Shown: piece after piece, positions 37,509-46,324 of the stretch
Layout of the letters: each line of letters starts with the position of its first letter
Numbering within the stretch: the stretch's first letter is position 1
DNA from: Hoeflea prorocentri
Lineage (GTDB): Bacteria; Pseudomonadota; Alphaproteobacteria; Rhizobiales; Rhizobiaceae
NCBI RefSeq assembly: GCF_027944115.1
Contig: NZ_JAPJZI010000001.1
Span: 1,612,001-1,676,000, forward strand
Length of the DNA stretch: 64,000 bases
Direction of reading: 5' to 3'
Made by a program: the position numbers and the translations under genes
Notes under the pieces: model-generated
What the model was told of the DNA's origin: nothing
The model's input: the letters and a program-made list of their open reading frames with translations, nothing else
Database searches by the model: none

Positions 37509-38418
37509 TGACGGTCTTTCCCGGCATGCGTTTCCTTGGCTCTATCCGGGCGATGAACAGGCCGCAAACGATAAGCAACAAAGCCAGCAATATGCGAATC
37601 GACAGTGTTTCGCCCAGTAACACGACACCAAGCAGTACACCGAAAACCGGGATCAGATTAAGACCCATTGCAAAGGCCGAATATCCGATTTTTCGTATAA
37701 GGTAAAACCGCATGATGTAGGCAAGGCCAGTAGGTATGAGTCCAAGGTAAATCAGCGCGACCGTGCTCTGCATGCTTAGCTGAACATCCGGCAGACCATC
37801 ACTCAAATAGGCAAGCACACACAAAATCGCCGTTGAAATGCCAAGGGCAAGACAGGCCAGCCGCCCGGGCGGTATGTCGATCTTGCGCAGGATCAGACCG
37901 GCAATGACGTAGCACAGGGAGGCCAGGAAACAGGCGAACTGGGCAAGAAGATTGGTCCTGCCGAGGCCGGCCAGGGCATCGAAGCCGACAATGACCAGCA
38001 CGCCGCCAAAGCCGCATGCAACGCCGATCAGTTTGCCGGTGGTTAGCTTGTCATCATTTGTGAAGATGTGGCTTCCAAGCAATGCAAAAAACGGGCCGGT
38101 GCCCATGAGAAGCGATGTTACGCCCGCGTCGATCGACAGTTCCGCCCATGAGATCAAAAGAAACGGCACGACGACATTGAGCATCGACATGCCCAGCACC
38201 AGCAGCCAGACACGACCGGTTTTTGGCAGGATGATGCCTTTCCAGACTGCGTAGGGCAGCAGCACCAGAAAGCCGATGGCGACACGGCTTGCCGCAAGCC
38301 AGTACGGGCCGGTCTCCGGCACTGCCACCTTGATTGCGATGAAGGAGGAGGCCCAGATCAGTGCTGTGAGGGCAACAAGAAACAAATCCGAAACTGAAGC
38401 GCGTTGTATGGCCTGCAA
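37501..38418 (-). CDS. EamA/DMT family transporter
   Basis: The protein is about 305 residues with ten predicted membrane helices in two EamA repeats (LTALIWASSFIAIKVAVPETGP; VALIYLGLIPTGLAYIMRFYLIRKIGYSAF). EamA exporters carry amino acids, nucleosides or metabolites across the inner membrane. Substrate is unknown. A TTG at 38418, after ACAGGTG, gives a normal-length start. A TTG at 38496 would add a highly basic 26-residue extension and seems less likely. The last eight bases overlap the DUF1624 gene. Confidence 0.85.
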   Translation of the reverse strand: MQAIQRASVSDLFLVALTALIWASSFIAIKVAVPETGPYWLAASRVAIGFLVLLPYAVWKGIILPKTGRVWLLVLGMSMLNVVVPFLLISWAELSIDAGVTSLLMGTGPFFALLGSHIFTNDDKLTTGKLIGVACGFGGVLVIVGFDALAGLGRTNLLAQFACFLASLCYVIAGLILRKIDIPPGRLACLALGISTAILCVLAYLSDGLPDVQLSMQSTVALIYLGLIPTGLAYIMRFYLIRKIGYSAFAMGLNLIPVFGVLLGVVLLGETLSIRILLALLLIVCGLFIARIEPRKRMPGKTVND

Positions 38419-38525
38419 GCGGCACCTGTCGATTTGTTCTGATGAGCGGCGCTCGAGGGATTTGACGCGGCTGTACCGGCTGCGGCGTCGCGTCAAACAA
38501 TGCCGGGAGACTGGAACGCCCGGGG

Positions 38526-39218
38526 CTACAAGTCAACGCCTTCCATGAGGGCGGCGCGTGCTGCAGAGAAATATTGCCTTCGGGCAAGAACCAGCATGAC
38601 CAGACCCGAACTGCACAGGAACACCACGGGGCCTATGAACCAGCCGATATATCCAAGCGAGATGAATATGGCCCGGAAGCCTGCATTGAAATGCTTGCCA
38701 GCCAGCTTGTTGATCGCAATGGCCCGTTTGACGCAGAGTTCGGCATGTTTGGGGTCTGCCTGTGCATCGTCGACCATCGGAACGGCGCCGATGAGCATCT
38801 GACAGTAGTTGAAAAGGCGCAGGGACCAGCCAAACTTGAAGAACGAGTAAGCGAAGATGACGATCAGCCCTGCAACCTTCAGCTCAAAAGCTTCGCGGTC
38901 GGCCGGCACGCTGAAAGGCAGGTGCGACAAAACCCCGAGGACCTGGTCCGTGGCTCCCAGGAGCGCAAAGCACCCGCCGATTGCCAATAGCGTTGTGGAG
39001 GCAAAAAAACCTGTGCCCTGCTGAAGGCTGGCCATGATGCTGGTATCAATCATTTTCAGGTCGCGTCGCAGGCAGTTTTCCATCCAGCGCGCGCGATGGA
39101 CGTGCATGACTTGTGTCAGGCTGACCGGCAGCCAACTGTGTTTGCGGTCCGTTGACCAGGCAAACAGAAACCAGGCGGCAAAGCAGGTCGCGGCGGCAAT
39201 GAAATCGAGCGTATTCAT
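38526..39218 (-). CDS. DUF599 family membrane protein
   Basis: The 230-residue protein has about four membrane helices. Family features are LPVSLTQVMHVHRARWMENCLRRDLKMIDT, SFFKFGWSLRLFNYCQMLIGA and HFNAGFRAIFISLGYIGWFIGP. No activity is known for DUF599. It precedes the EamA gene on the same strand, with a gap of about 100 bases. Confidence 0.9.
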   Translation of the reverse strand: MNTLDFIAAATCFAAWFLFAWSTDRKHSWLPVSLTQVMHVHRARWMENCLRRDLKMIDTSIMASLQQGTGFFASTTLLAIGGCFALLGATDQVLGVLSHLPFSVPADREAFELKVAGLIVIFAYSFFKFGWSLRLFNYCQMLIGAVPMVDDAQADPKHAELCVKRAIAINKLAGKHFNAGFRAIFISLGYIGWFIGPVVFLCSSGLVMLVLARRQYFSAARAALMEGVDL

Positions 39219-39448
39219 GTGCTACCTGTGTCACAGGTCTGCAGGTTTACAAAGACGCTCTGCGAATTGACGCTTGGAAATGTCTAATTTTGCCGCAATC
39301 TGCACAAAATTTCGCCGTCGGAATCCACATCCTAAGCGACTGAAATGGCTGAAAAGATTAACAAACTCTGAATCAATTACGGAAAATCGGCCCGCAAACC
39401 GCCATTTTTGCAGTTGCGAAGGCATTTTCCTTCCTCTAGAAGACTGCT

Positions 39449-39485
39449 CCACCACACGGCACAAAGAAATGCAGGTGGTTTTTTT
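39449..39485 (+). terminator. Weak hairpin followed by seven T, just before the small membrane peptide
   Basis: CCACC (39449-39453) pairs with GGTGG (39474-39478), with an inner GCA/TGC pair, and is followed by T7 (39479-39485). It resembles a weak intrinsic terminator or attenuator. It ends 21 bases before the ATG of the 33-residue peptide. The stem is short, so function is uncertain. Confidence 0.3.
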
Positions 39486-39506
39486 GAGGCATCTTCTGGA
39501 GCCAAT

Positions 39507-39608
39507 ATGGAAGAAACAGTCCAAAAGTCCTGTTGGGGCATCACTGCAAGAGCAGTGTTTGGGTTTGTGGGCTTGCTGGCATTGATCTATCTTTTTGGTG
39601 GTCTTTAG
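39507..39608 (+). CDS. Probable 33-residue single-pass membrane peptide
   Basis: The frame encodes MEETVQKSCWGITARA, then a hydrophobic helix AVFGFVGLLALIYLFGGL at the C-terminus. It starts five bases after a good ribosome site (TCTGGAG) and is followed 30 bases later by a strong intrinsic terminator, so it looks like a complete small transcription unit. The N-terminal half is polar with one Cys and a Trp; the C-terminal half is a transmembrane helix. No homologous family is recognised. It lies upstream of sdaA but is separated from it by the terminator. Small membrane proteins of this type often tune transporters or kinases, but the target here is unknown. Confidence 0.55.
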   Translation: MEETVQKSCWGITARAVFGFVGLLALIYLFGGL

Positions 39609-39638
39609 GCCGGATCTACACAACGAAGTTTGTTCAGG

Positions 39639-39673
39639 CAGCGCGGGTCGTGACCCGCGCTGTTTGTATTTTT
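39639..39673 (+). terminator. Strong rho-independent terminator after the 33-residue peptide
   Basis: CAGCGCGGGTC (39639-39649) and GACCCGCGCTG (39652-39662) are perfect 11-base complements. The outer nine or ten bases form the stem with a small loop, followed by TTTGTATTTTT. It isolates the small unit from sdaA. Confidence 0.85.
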
Positions 39674-39710
39674 GGACCTAGCGGTGTCGCGGTCTGCCAA
39701 GTCAATGTCG

Positions 39711-39742
39711 GCTACCGGTTTCGGTATTTTCGCTACCGGATT
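39711..39742 (+). promoter_or_regulatory. Direct repeat GCTACCGG (two copies, 21 bases apart) before sdaA
   Basis: GCTACCGG at 39711-39718 and 39732-39739, each followed by TTT or ATTT, are spaced two helical turns apart, 40-70 bases upstream of the sdaA start. This spacing suits cooperative binding of an activator on one face of the DNA. The regulator is unknown. Confidence 0.35.
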
Positions 39743-39781
39743 TAAACTCAAGTCAGGGTCCATTTTCCGAAGGCGCCACAC

Positions 39782-41182
39782 ATGTTTCTGTCCGTTTTCG
39801 ATGTTTTCAAGATTGGTATCGGTCCGTCCAGTTCACACACGATGGGCCCGATGGTTGCCGCCAGCCGTTTTCTCGATGAAATCCTGAACGGTGACTGGCC
39901 GCGTCCGTCCGGCTACAGCGTTGCCGGCATGACCGTCAGCCTGCACGGTTCGCTGGCCTTTACCGGCATTGGGCATGGTACCGGGCGGGCCGTCATTCTG
40001 GGTTTGATGGGACATCATCCCGAAACCGTCGATCCGGACGCCATGGACGGCATCATTGCGGGCGTGGAGGCTGATGGAAAGATTACTCCGCCGGGGCATC
40101 CGGTATACACCTTTGATCCGCAGACCGACCTTGTATTCGACCGCAAGACCCCGCTTTCCGGCCACGCAAACGGAATGACGTTCAACGCTTTTGACGGTGA
40201 TGGACGTTTGCTGCTGAAGCGCATCTACTACTCCATCGGCGGCGGCTTTGTTGTCACCGAGCTGGAGCTTGAGGCAATGAGGACTGCCAAGGAAACGCCG
40301 GTAGAGCCCGGGGTGCCGTTTCCATTTCACAATGCCGCCGAGATGCTCGCGATGGCACAAAGCTCGGGCCTTTCAATCGCCGAAATGAAAAGGGCGAACG
40401 AGGAGACCCACCAGACGCGGACCGCGCTGGATAAGGGGCTTGACGGCATCTGGTCCGCCATGAGCCAGTGCATCGACCGCGGCCTTTCCCGCGACGGCGT
40501 TATGCCGGGCGGACTCAATGTGGCTCGGCGTGCTAAAGCCATGCATGAAAAACTGCAGGACGAGTGGAAACAGAACAAGGTCAACCCGCTGCTGGCCAAT
40601 GACTGGCTGAGCGTTTACGCCATGGCCGTCAACGAGGAGAATGCTGCAGGCGGACGCATCGTCACGGCACCGACGAATGGTGCTGCCGGTGTCATTCCCG
40701 CGACGGTGCGCTACTACACGCAGTTTCATGACGGATCTGATTCAAAGGGCATTCATGATTTTATCCTCACCGCCGCCGCCATCGGCGGGATCATCAAGCA
40801 CAATGCGTCCATATCGGGCGCGGAAGTGGGATGTCAGGGAGAGGTTGGCTCAGCCTCGGCTATGGCTGCCGCTGGACTTGCAGCCGCGATGGGCGGAACG
40901 CCGGAGCAGGTCGAAAATGCCGCGGAGATTGCTTTGGAGCATCATCTGGGGATGACCTGTGATCCCGTCGGCGGGCTGGTGCAGGTCCCGTGCATCGAAC
41001 GCAACGCGCTGGGTGCCGTCAAGGCCGTCACGGCGGCTTCGCTCGCGTTGAAGGGCGATGGCACACATTTTGTGCCACTTGATGCGTGCATCGAAACCAT
41101 GCGTCAGACCGGCCTTGATATGAACGAGCGCTACAAGGAAACAAGTGAAGGCGGACTTGCGGTCAACGTGGTTGAATGTTGA
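39782..41182 (+). CDS. sdaA: L-serine ammonia-lyase, Fe-S dependent
   Basis: SdaA deaminates L-serine to pyruvate and ammonia. The 466-residue protein carries both the beta domain ([23 protein letters not shown] at the start) and the alpha domain with [16 protein letters not shown]. The Cys for the [4Fe-4S] cluster lie in [14 protein letters not shown] and [10 protein letters not shown]. It is the single-chain form. The ATG at 39782 matches the conserved start. Supply of Fe-S clusters would come from the SUF system encoded at 25020. Confidence 0.96.
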   Translation: MFLSVFDVFKIGIGPSSSHTMGPMVAASRFLDEILNGDWPRPSGYSVAGMTVSLHGSLAFTGIGHGTGRAVILGLMGHHPETVDPDAMDGIIAGVEADGKITPPGHPVYTFDPQTDLVFDRKTPLSGHANGMTFNAFDGDGRLLLKRIYYSIGGGFVVTELELEAMRTAKETPVEPGVPFPFHNAAEMLAMAQSSGLSIAEMKRANEETHQTRTALDKGLDGIWSAMSQCIDRGLSRDGVMPGGLNVARRAKAMHEKLQDEWKQNKVNPLLANDWLSVYAMAVNEENAAGGRIVTAPTNGAAGVIPATVRYYTQFHDGSDSKGIHDFILTAAAIGGIIKHNASISGAEVGCQGEVGSASAMAAAGLAAAMGGTPEQVENAAEIALEHHLGMTCDPVGGLVQVPCIERNALGAVKAVTAASLALKGDGTHFVPLDACIETMRQTGLDMNERYKETSEGGLAVNVVEC

Positions 41183-41260
41183 GCCTGTAAATCGGTCCGG
41201 CTTTGTGGACATGTGCGTCAAGGTCCTTGACGGGGCGGCTCAGCCCTATAGGTCAATGAC

Positions 41261-41698
41261 ATGACCTTGAACCTTGTGAAGCTGTGCGTCGGTGTCGAGA
41301 GCGTTGAGGACCTGCAGGCTTCGATCGACTTCGGTCTGGCTGACAAGAAGAGCCGCGGTCTTGAGGAAATCCAGTATCACACGACCCGTATGGTGCCGAA
41401 GCGTCTCGACGAACTGCTGGATGGCGGTTCGCTCTACTGGGTCATCAAGGGCAACATCCAGGTGCGACAATACATTGTCGAAATCCGGCCGTTCACGGAC
41501 AAAGCGGACATATCGCGCTGCCGTATTGTCCTGGAGCCGCGCCTTGTCCTGACACAATGGCAGCCACGGCGCGCTTTTCAGGGCTGGCGCTACCTGACGG
41601 TCAAAGATGCGCCTGCGGATCTATCCGAGGCCAATGCCGGGCTGTTAAAGTTGCCGCCTGAGCTGCGACGTGAGCTTGCTGATCTGGGTTTGCTTTAA
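41261..41698 (+). CDS. DUF1489 family protein
   Basis: The 145-residue soluble protein belongs to DUF1489, which is largely restricted to alphaproteobacteria. Features are HTTRMVPKRLDELLDGGSLYWVIKG, CRIVLEPRLVLTQWQPRRAFQGWRYL and a C-terminal LPPELRRELADLGLL. No function is known. It ends in a 4-base overlap with the convergent livM gene and follows sdaA by 78 bases. Confidence 0.9.
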   Translation: MTLNLVKLCVGVESVEDLQASIDFGLADKKSRGLEEIQYHTTRMVPKRLDELLDGGSLYWVIKGNIQVRQYIVEIRPFTDKADISRCRIVLEPRLVLTQWQPRRAFQGWRYLTVKDAPADLSEANAGLLKLPPELRRELADLGLL

Positions 41699-42666
41699 TG
41701 TTTTAGGCGTTCCGGCTCTTCTTCTTCGAACCGGACCGGCGGCGATTTTTCAGGAATGAGGCCCGACCGGAACCGTTGCAGCACCACCTGAAGTAAAAGG
41801 CCAACGAGCAGCATGCGAATAAAGGAGCTGCGGGTTGCCCACTCGGGGGGCAGGCGGTTGGTGAAGATTTCCGTTGCCGACCAGATTGTCCAGATGGCAA
41901 GAGCACCGAGAATAGCGCCTTTGTTGTTGCCTGAGCCGCCGGCCATCAGCATCACCCAGACGAGAAACGTCACGAGAAGCGGGTCGGTCGCGGTCGGCGA
42001 CAGGAAGCGGAAATAGTGAGCCGACAGCCCACCGGCGATGCCCATGACGGCGCAGCCGATCACGAAGGTCTGGATGCGGAATTTTTCGACATCCTTGCCG
42101 GCGGCGGAAGCCGAGGCTTCATTGTCGCGGATAGCGCGCAGGCTGCGCCCCCAGGGGCTGTCATAAAGGCGCGAAGAGGCAAGGAATACCAGAAGGACAA
42201 TCAGCCAGACGAAGCCAAGAAAGACGACATCCGCCATGCGTCCCGTGGTCAGATCGGCGAGGGGGCGTGGAATTCTGGACATGCCGAGGCTGCCATTGGT
42301 AAGCCAGCTTTCATTGACGATGACGAGGCGCAGGATTTCGGCAATTCCTATAGAGGCCATTGCTAGGTAATCGCTTTTGAGACGGACACAGATCTTCGCG
42401 ACTGCCCAGCCGGTCAATCCGGCAACGACTGCCGCGCCAACAAGACCGATTGGAACGGGCATCGAGAACCCGCCGAGATGTTTGCCCGAGGCCGCTGTTG
42501 TAAGGATCGCGGAGGTGTAGGCGCCGACGCCGAAAAAGCCGGCAATTCCCGCATTGAACAAGCCGCCCATGCCCCACTGTATGTTGAGCGCAAGGCACAA
42601 CAGCGCATAGATGCCACCGAGGATCAGCAGGCTGACGAGATAAAAGAAAAGGCCGGTGAACTCCAT
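41695..42666 (-). CDS. livM: Branched-chain amino acid-type ABC permease LivM
   Basis: The 323-residue permease has about eight to ten helices and the LivM motif in LRAIRDNEASASAAGKDVEKFR. It forms the channel with LivH. The gene is last in the GntR-cupin-SBP-livGFHM run. Its start abuts the livH stop (TAATG), so translation is coupled. The HAAT transporter family takes branched-chain amino acids, but also urea, amides and aromatic compounds. The neighbours here suggest a non-standard substrate. Confidence 0.92.
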   Translation of the reverse strand: MEFTGLFFYLVSLLILGGIYALLCLALNIQWGMGGLFNAGIAGFFGVGAYTSAILTTAASGKHLGGFSMPVPIGLVGAAVVAGLTGWAVAKICVRLKSDYLAMASIGIAEILRLVIVNESWLTNGSLGMSRIPRPLADLTTGRMADVVFLGFVWLIVLLVFLASSRLYDSPWGRSLRAIRDNEASASAAGKDVEKFRIQTFVIGCAVMGIAGGLSAHYFRFLSPTATDPLLVTFLVWVMLMAGGSGNNKGAILGALAIWTIWSATEIFTNRLPPEWATRSSFIRMLLVGLLLQVVLQRFRSGLIPEKSPPVRFEEEEPERLKH

Positions 42667-43556
42667 TACAGCAGCCTTCCTTTAAAGAGGCCCTGCGGCC
42701 TGAAGATCAGCAGCACGATCATGATGACGAAGGCGACGGCCGTCTTGTAGGACGGTGAGATCAGGGCGCTGTCTCCGATCCAGTGGTAGGATGAAAGCTC
42801 CTCCGCCATGCCGATGATAAACCCGCCGGCCATCGCGCCCATCGGCTTGCCGATGCCGCCAAGAATCGCGGCCGCGAACATCGGCAGAAGGAGGTTCCAG
42901 CCGAGGTTGGGATGAGCGCTGGTGTTGAGCGCTGCAAAGGTCCCGGCGACAGCTGCAAGGGCAGCGCCGATAATCCAGGTCCAGCGCACCACCTTGGCCG
43001 TGTCGAGGCCGGAGACCTCTGCAAGCTCCGGATCGTCTGCAACCGCCCGCATCGAACGTCCGGTCTTGGTAGCAGTCAGGAAGAAGTGCAGCAGAACGGC
43101 AATGATCGCGGTTGCCACGATTGCCTGTAAATGCAGGACGGAAACCCGGAACGTATCGAACAGAACCAGCGGCGGACGCACACCGGTCGAAAAGATCTGA
43201 TTTTCGGCGCCCCAGATGAGCTGTATCAGTGAGCGGAAAACAAGTGCGATGCCGAACGATGCGATGACGGTGTAGATCGTCGGCAGGGCACGTAACGGGC
43301 GGTAGAAAAACCGGTCCACAAAAAGCGCCGAGAAAATCGTCAGTGCCATTCCGAAGGGAATGAGCAGCAGGGGATTGACGGGCATGAGCGCTGCGGCCGC
43401 AAGAACCCCGTAGGTGCCGACCGTCATCAGGTCGCCATGGGCAAAATGCGCGAAACGCAAAATGCCGAAGATCATCGAGATGCCAACCGCGCCAAGCGCA
43501 TAGATGCTGCCGATGGTCAGCGCGGGGAACAGATAGAAATTGACGAATTCACTCAT
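42666..43556 (-). CDS. livH: Branched-chain amino acid-type ABC permease LivH
   Basis: The 296-residue permease has about eight helices. LivH features are LTIGSIYALGAVGISMIFGILRFAHFAHGD near the N-terminus and SMRAVADDPELAEVSGLDTAKV as the ATPase-contact loop. It overlaps livF by four bases (ATGA) and touches livM, so the subunits are translated as a set. Confidence 0.93.
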   Translation of the reverse strand: MSEFVNFYLFPALTIGSIYALGAVGISMIFGILRFAHFAHGDLMTVGTYGVLAAAALMPVNPLLLIPFGMALTIFSALFVDRFFYRPLRALPTIYTVIASFGIALVFRSLIQLIWGAENQIFSTGVRPPLVLFDTFRVSVLHLQAIVATAIIAVLLHFFLTATKTGRSMRAVADDPELAEVSGLDTAKVVRWTWIIGAALAAVAGTFAALNTSAHPNLGWNLLLPMFAAAILGGIGKPMGAMAGGFIIGMAEELSSYHWIGDSALISPSYKTAVAFVIMIVLLIFRPQGLFKGRLL

Positions 43557-44272
43557 GCCGCGGTGCCTCCGAGAAACAGGCGGCGAATGTCTTCATCGGC
43601 CAGCAATTCCTTACCGGTTCCGCTGGCGTGGTTGCGCCCGTTTACGAGAATATGGCCATGGTCGGCTATTTGCAGAGCCTGCCGGGCGTTTTGCTCGACC
43701 ATCAATATGGTGATGCCGGTCTGGCGAATGTCGAGCAGGAGGTCGAATATGCGCTCCAGATATGCGGGCGAAAGCCCCGCTGTCGGCTCGTCCAGCAAGA
43801 CGAGCTTCGGTTCGCTCATCAGCGCCCGGCCCATTGCCACCATTTGCCTTTGTCCGCCCGAGAGCTCGCCTGCGGGCTGGTTCAGCTTTCCTTTGAGATC
43901 GGGAAAGAGGGACAGGACCTTCTCCCGGGTGGCATCCTTGTCCGGCGGCGGAGCGGCATAGGTTCCCACATCGAGGTTCTCATCCACTGTCATGGATGGA
44001 AAGATGTTTTTGCTTTGGGGGACCGCCGAAACTCCGAGCGGCACGAGCACGGATGTCCTGCAACCCGTCAGTTCGCGCTCGCCGAGCAGAATGGAACCTG
44101 CGGACACCGTTGTAAGCGCGAATATGGTTTTCAGCAGTGTTGATTTTCCGGCTCCGTTCGGGCCGAGAACCACCGCTATTTCTCCAGGTTCCACGCTCAA
44201 GGAAATGTCTTCAATGATGGGCGGGCCGCCATAGCCTGCCGTCAGGCCTTTTACGCAAAGCTGCTCGGTCAT
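43553..44272 (-). CDS. livF: Branched-chain amino acid-type ABC ATPase LivF
   Basis: The 239-residue ATPase has Walker A GPNGAGKS, signature LSGGQRQMVAMGRAL and Walker B LVLLDEPTAGLSP. It is of the shorter LivF type. The start overlaps the livG stop by four bases. It energises the LivHM channel. Confidence 0.94.
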   Translation of the reverse strand: MTEQLCVKGLTAGYGGPPIIEDISLSVEPGEIAVVLGPNGAGKSTLLKTIFALTTVSAGSILLGERELTGCRTSVLVPLGVSAVPQSKNIFPSMTVDENLDVGTYAAPPPDKDATREKVLSLFPDLKGKLNQPAGELSGGQRQMVAMGRALMSEPKLVLLDEPTAGLSPAYLERIFDLLLDIRQTGITILMVEQNARQALQIADHGHILVNGRNHASGTGKELLADEDIRRLFLGGTAA

Positions 44273-45042
44273 GAATGGGCCTCGTACTTGCCGCCGCCGA
44301 AATAGGCTTCAATGACCCGCTCGTCGCGTCTGACGGTTTCGACCGACCCCTGCGTCAAGAGTGAACCCTGCGCCATCACAAGCACGTGGTCGCAAAGCTT
44401 GGAGACATAGTCGAGGTCATGCTCGATCAGGCAGAAGGTCAGACCGCGCTCCTTGTTGAGCATCAAAATCTTGTCCGCCAGTTTGGCAAGCAGTGTCCTG
44501 TTGATACCGGCACCGATTTCATCGAGCAGGATGATTTCGGGTTTGCGCATGAGTGCGCGTCCAAGCTCGACAAGCTTCTTTTGCCCGCCGGACAGGTTGC
44601 CGGCTTTTTCGTCAATGACATGGTCCAGTTCCAGCAGACGGACGGTTTCACGCGCCGTATCGTAGATTTCGCGTTCCTCGGCAGAATATCGCCCACGCCG
44701 GAAAACTACGTTGAGGACATTTTCTCCCTCGGGCGCCGAGGCGGACGCCATCAGGTTTTCAAGCACAGAAAGCCGTGTGAATTCATGCGGGATCTGAAAT
44801 GTTCGTGCCATACCGGCCTGAGCCCGCTGATAGGGTTTCAGTTTGGTAATGTCGCGGCCGTTCAGCAGAACCCGCCCGGAACTCGGCTTAACGGCGCCGG
44901 CGATGACGTTAAAGACGGTTGTCTTGCCGGCGCCGTTCGGGCCTATGAGGCCGGTAATGAGGCCTGCGTCGATCTTGAAGCTCGCGTGGTCCACAGCCCG
45001 CAAACCGCCAAAATCGACGCAGATCTTTTCCAGTTCGATCAC
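44269..45042 (-). CDS. livG: Branched-chain amino acid-type ABC ATPase LivG
   Basis: The 257-residue ATPase has Walker A GPNGAGKT, signature LSGGQKKLVELGRAL and a Walker B IILLDEIGAGIN. LivG proteins usually have DEP(A/T)AGLN there, so the Ile-Gly following DE is a small deviation. The catalytic Glu is still present. GTG start. It lies 17 bases after the binding-protein gene. Confidence 0.93.
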   Translation of the reverse strand: MIELEKICVDFGGLRAVDHASFKIDAGLITGLIGPNGAGKTTVFNVIAGAVKPSSGRVLLNGRDITKLKPYQRAQAGMARTFQIPHEFTRLSVLENLMASASAPEGENVLNVVFRRGRYSAEEREIYDTARETVRLLELDHVIDEKAGNLSGGQKKLVELGRALMRKPEIILLDEIGAGINRTLLAKLADKILMLNKERGLTFCLIEHDLDYVSKLCDHVLVMAQGSLLTQGSVETVRRDERVIEAYFGGGKYEAHS

Positions 45043-45059
45043 GTTGCGATCAGTTCGGC

Positions 45060-46262
45060 TTATTCTACAATCGCAACCTGTTTGTAGCCGTCGCCATCGA
45101 CCACGAATTTACCGATATAGCCGCCAACGTCACCGTTTTCGTCAAACTCGGCCGTGCCGCTGGCACCGTCATAGTCGATATCCTTGCCTTCCTTGATCAA
45201 GGCAATGGCCTTTGCCCATTCTCCGGGGCCGATCTTTTCACCCGGCGCCATCGCAACTTCGCGCAGGGCCGCAGCCATTTTCGACCGGTCTGTCGATCCT
45301 GCCTTTTCAACGGCAAGAAGCGTCAGGAAGGTCGCGTCGTAGGTCTGGTCCACAAAGGCCTTGTCGGCTCCTTCGCCATATTCGGCGTTGTAAGCGTCAT
45401 GCAGCGTTTTCTGCGCAGGGTTTTCAGCAGGAGAGGTGGGGGATGAAAAGAACGAGGTCTTCAGAGCGTCCGCGCCGACATTCTTGATCAACAGCTCGTC
45501 GCGCAGCCCGTCCGTTCCGATGAAGTTGTTGAACAGGCCGCCTTCGATCGACTGCCTGACGATCTTGCCGCCTGAGTCGCCCGCATAGGCAATTACAACA
45601 AGGGCCTGTGCATCGCCTTTGGCAAGGCTTGCCAGTTCGGAGCGGTAGGAATCCTTCTTTTCCTCATGCTTGGCCTCGGCGACGATTTCACCGCCGGCCT
45701 GCTTGTAAGCCTCCATGAACGTCTGGCCGATGCCGACGCCGTAGTCATTGTTCACGTAGGTGACCGCGACTTTGTCGATGCCTTCCTCAAGCACCATCTT
45801 GGCCAGGATCTCACCCTGATAGTTGTCCGAGGGCACAATGCGGAAAACCAGCCCGTTATCCTGCAGATCGGTCATTGCCGGAGACGTTGCCGTTGGCGAA
45901 ATCTGCGTAACACCGGCCGGAATGATAGCTGCCTCGGCTGCCGCTATGGTGGTGCCCGACATCAGGGAACCCATGATGATCGGCACATTCTCGATGTTCA
46001 CCAGTTTCTGTGCGGCATCGACCGCGCCTTGCGACGTGCCGGTCGTATCGCCGTAGACCGCTACGGCTTTGCCGCCGAGCAGGCCGCCCTGGTCGTTGAC
46101 GTGTTTGACGGCAAGATTGGCCGCGTTCTGAAGTGGTGGAATGAAGTTGGCGATCGGTCCGGTGATATCCATCAGAACGCCGATTTTTGTTTCATCCGCC
46201 TGGGCCACGCTCACGGCACCAAGCAGTGCTGCGGCTGCAGCCATTATTGTAATCTTCTTCAT
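45060..46262 (-). CDS. Periplasmic substrate-binding protein of the LivGFHM-type transporter
   Basis: The 400-residue protein has a classical signal peptide (MKKITIMAAAAALLGAVSVAQA). The Peripla_BP_6-type domain that follows has KIGVLMDITGPIANFIPPLQNAANLAVKHVN and AVTYVNNDYGVGIGQTFMEAYK. It captures the ligand for LivGFHM. The family ranges from leucine to amides and aromatic compounds, and the ligand here is not deducible. It lies between the VOC-bicupin gene (62 bases upstream) and livG. Confidence 0.92.
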   Translation of the reverse strand: MKKITIMAAAAALLGAVSVAQADETKIGVLMDITGPIANFIPPLQNAANLAVKHVNDQGGLLGGKAVAVYGDTTGTSQGAVDAAQKLVNIENVPIIMGSLMSGTTIAAAEAAIIPAGVTQISPTATSPAMTDLQDNGLVFRIVPSDNYQGEILAKMVLEEGIDKVAVTYVNNDYGVGIGQTFMEAYKQAGGEIVAEAKHEEKKDSYRSELASLAKGDAQALVVIAYAGDSGGKIVRQSIEGGLFNNFIGTDGLRDELLIKNVGADALKTSFFSSPTSPAENPAQKTLHDAYNAEYGEGADKAFVDQTYDATFLTLLAVEKAGSTDRSKMAAALREVAMAPGEKIGPGEWAKAIALIKEGKDIDYDGASGTAEFDENGDVGGYIGKFVVDGDGYKQVAIVE

Positions 46263-46324
46263 GCTTTACTCCCCTTATCGTTGTTTGGCGTTTCATACGC
46301 GCCTGTCATCTCCTGCCAACAGGT

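Noticed and set aside
39609-39781. Possible glycine or serine riboswitch before sdaA
   Set aside because: The region is occupied by a strong terminator and a direct repeat. No glycine-riboswitch core is seen.
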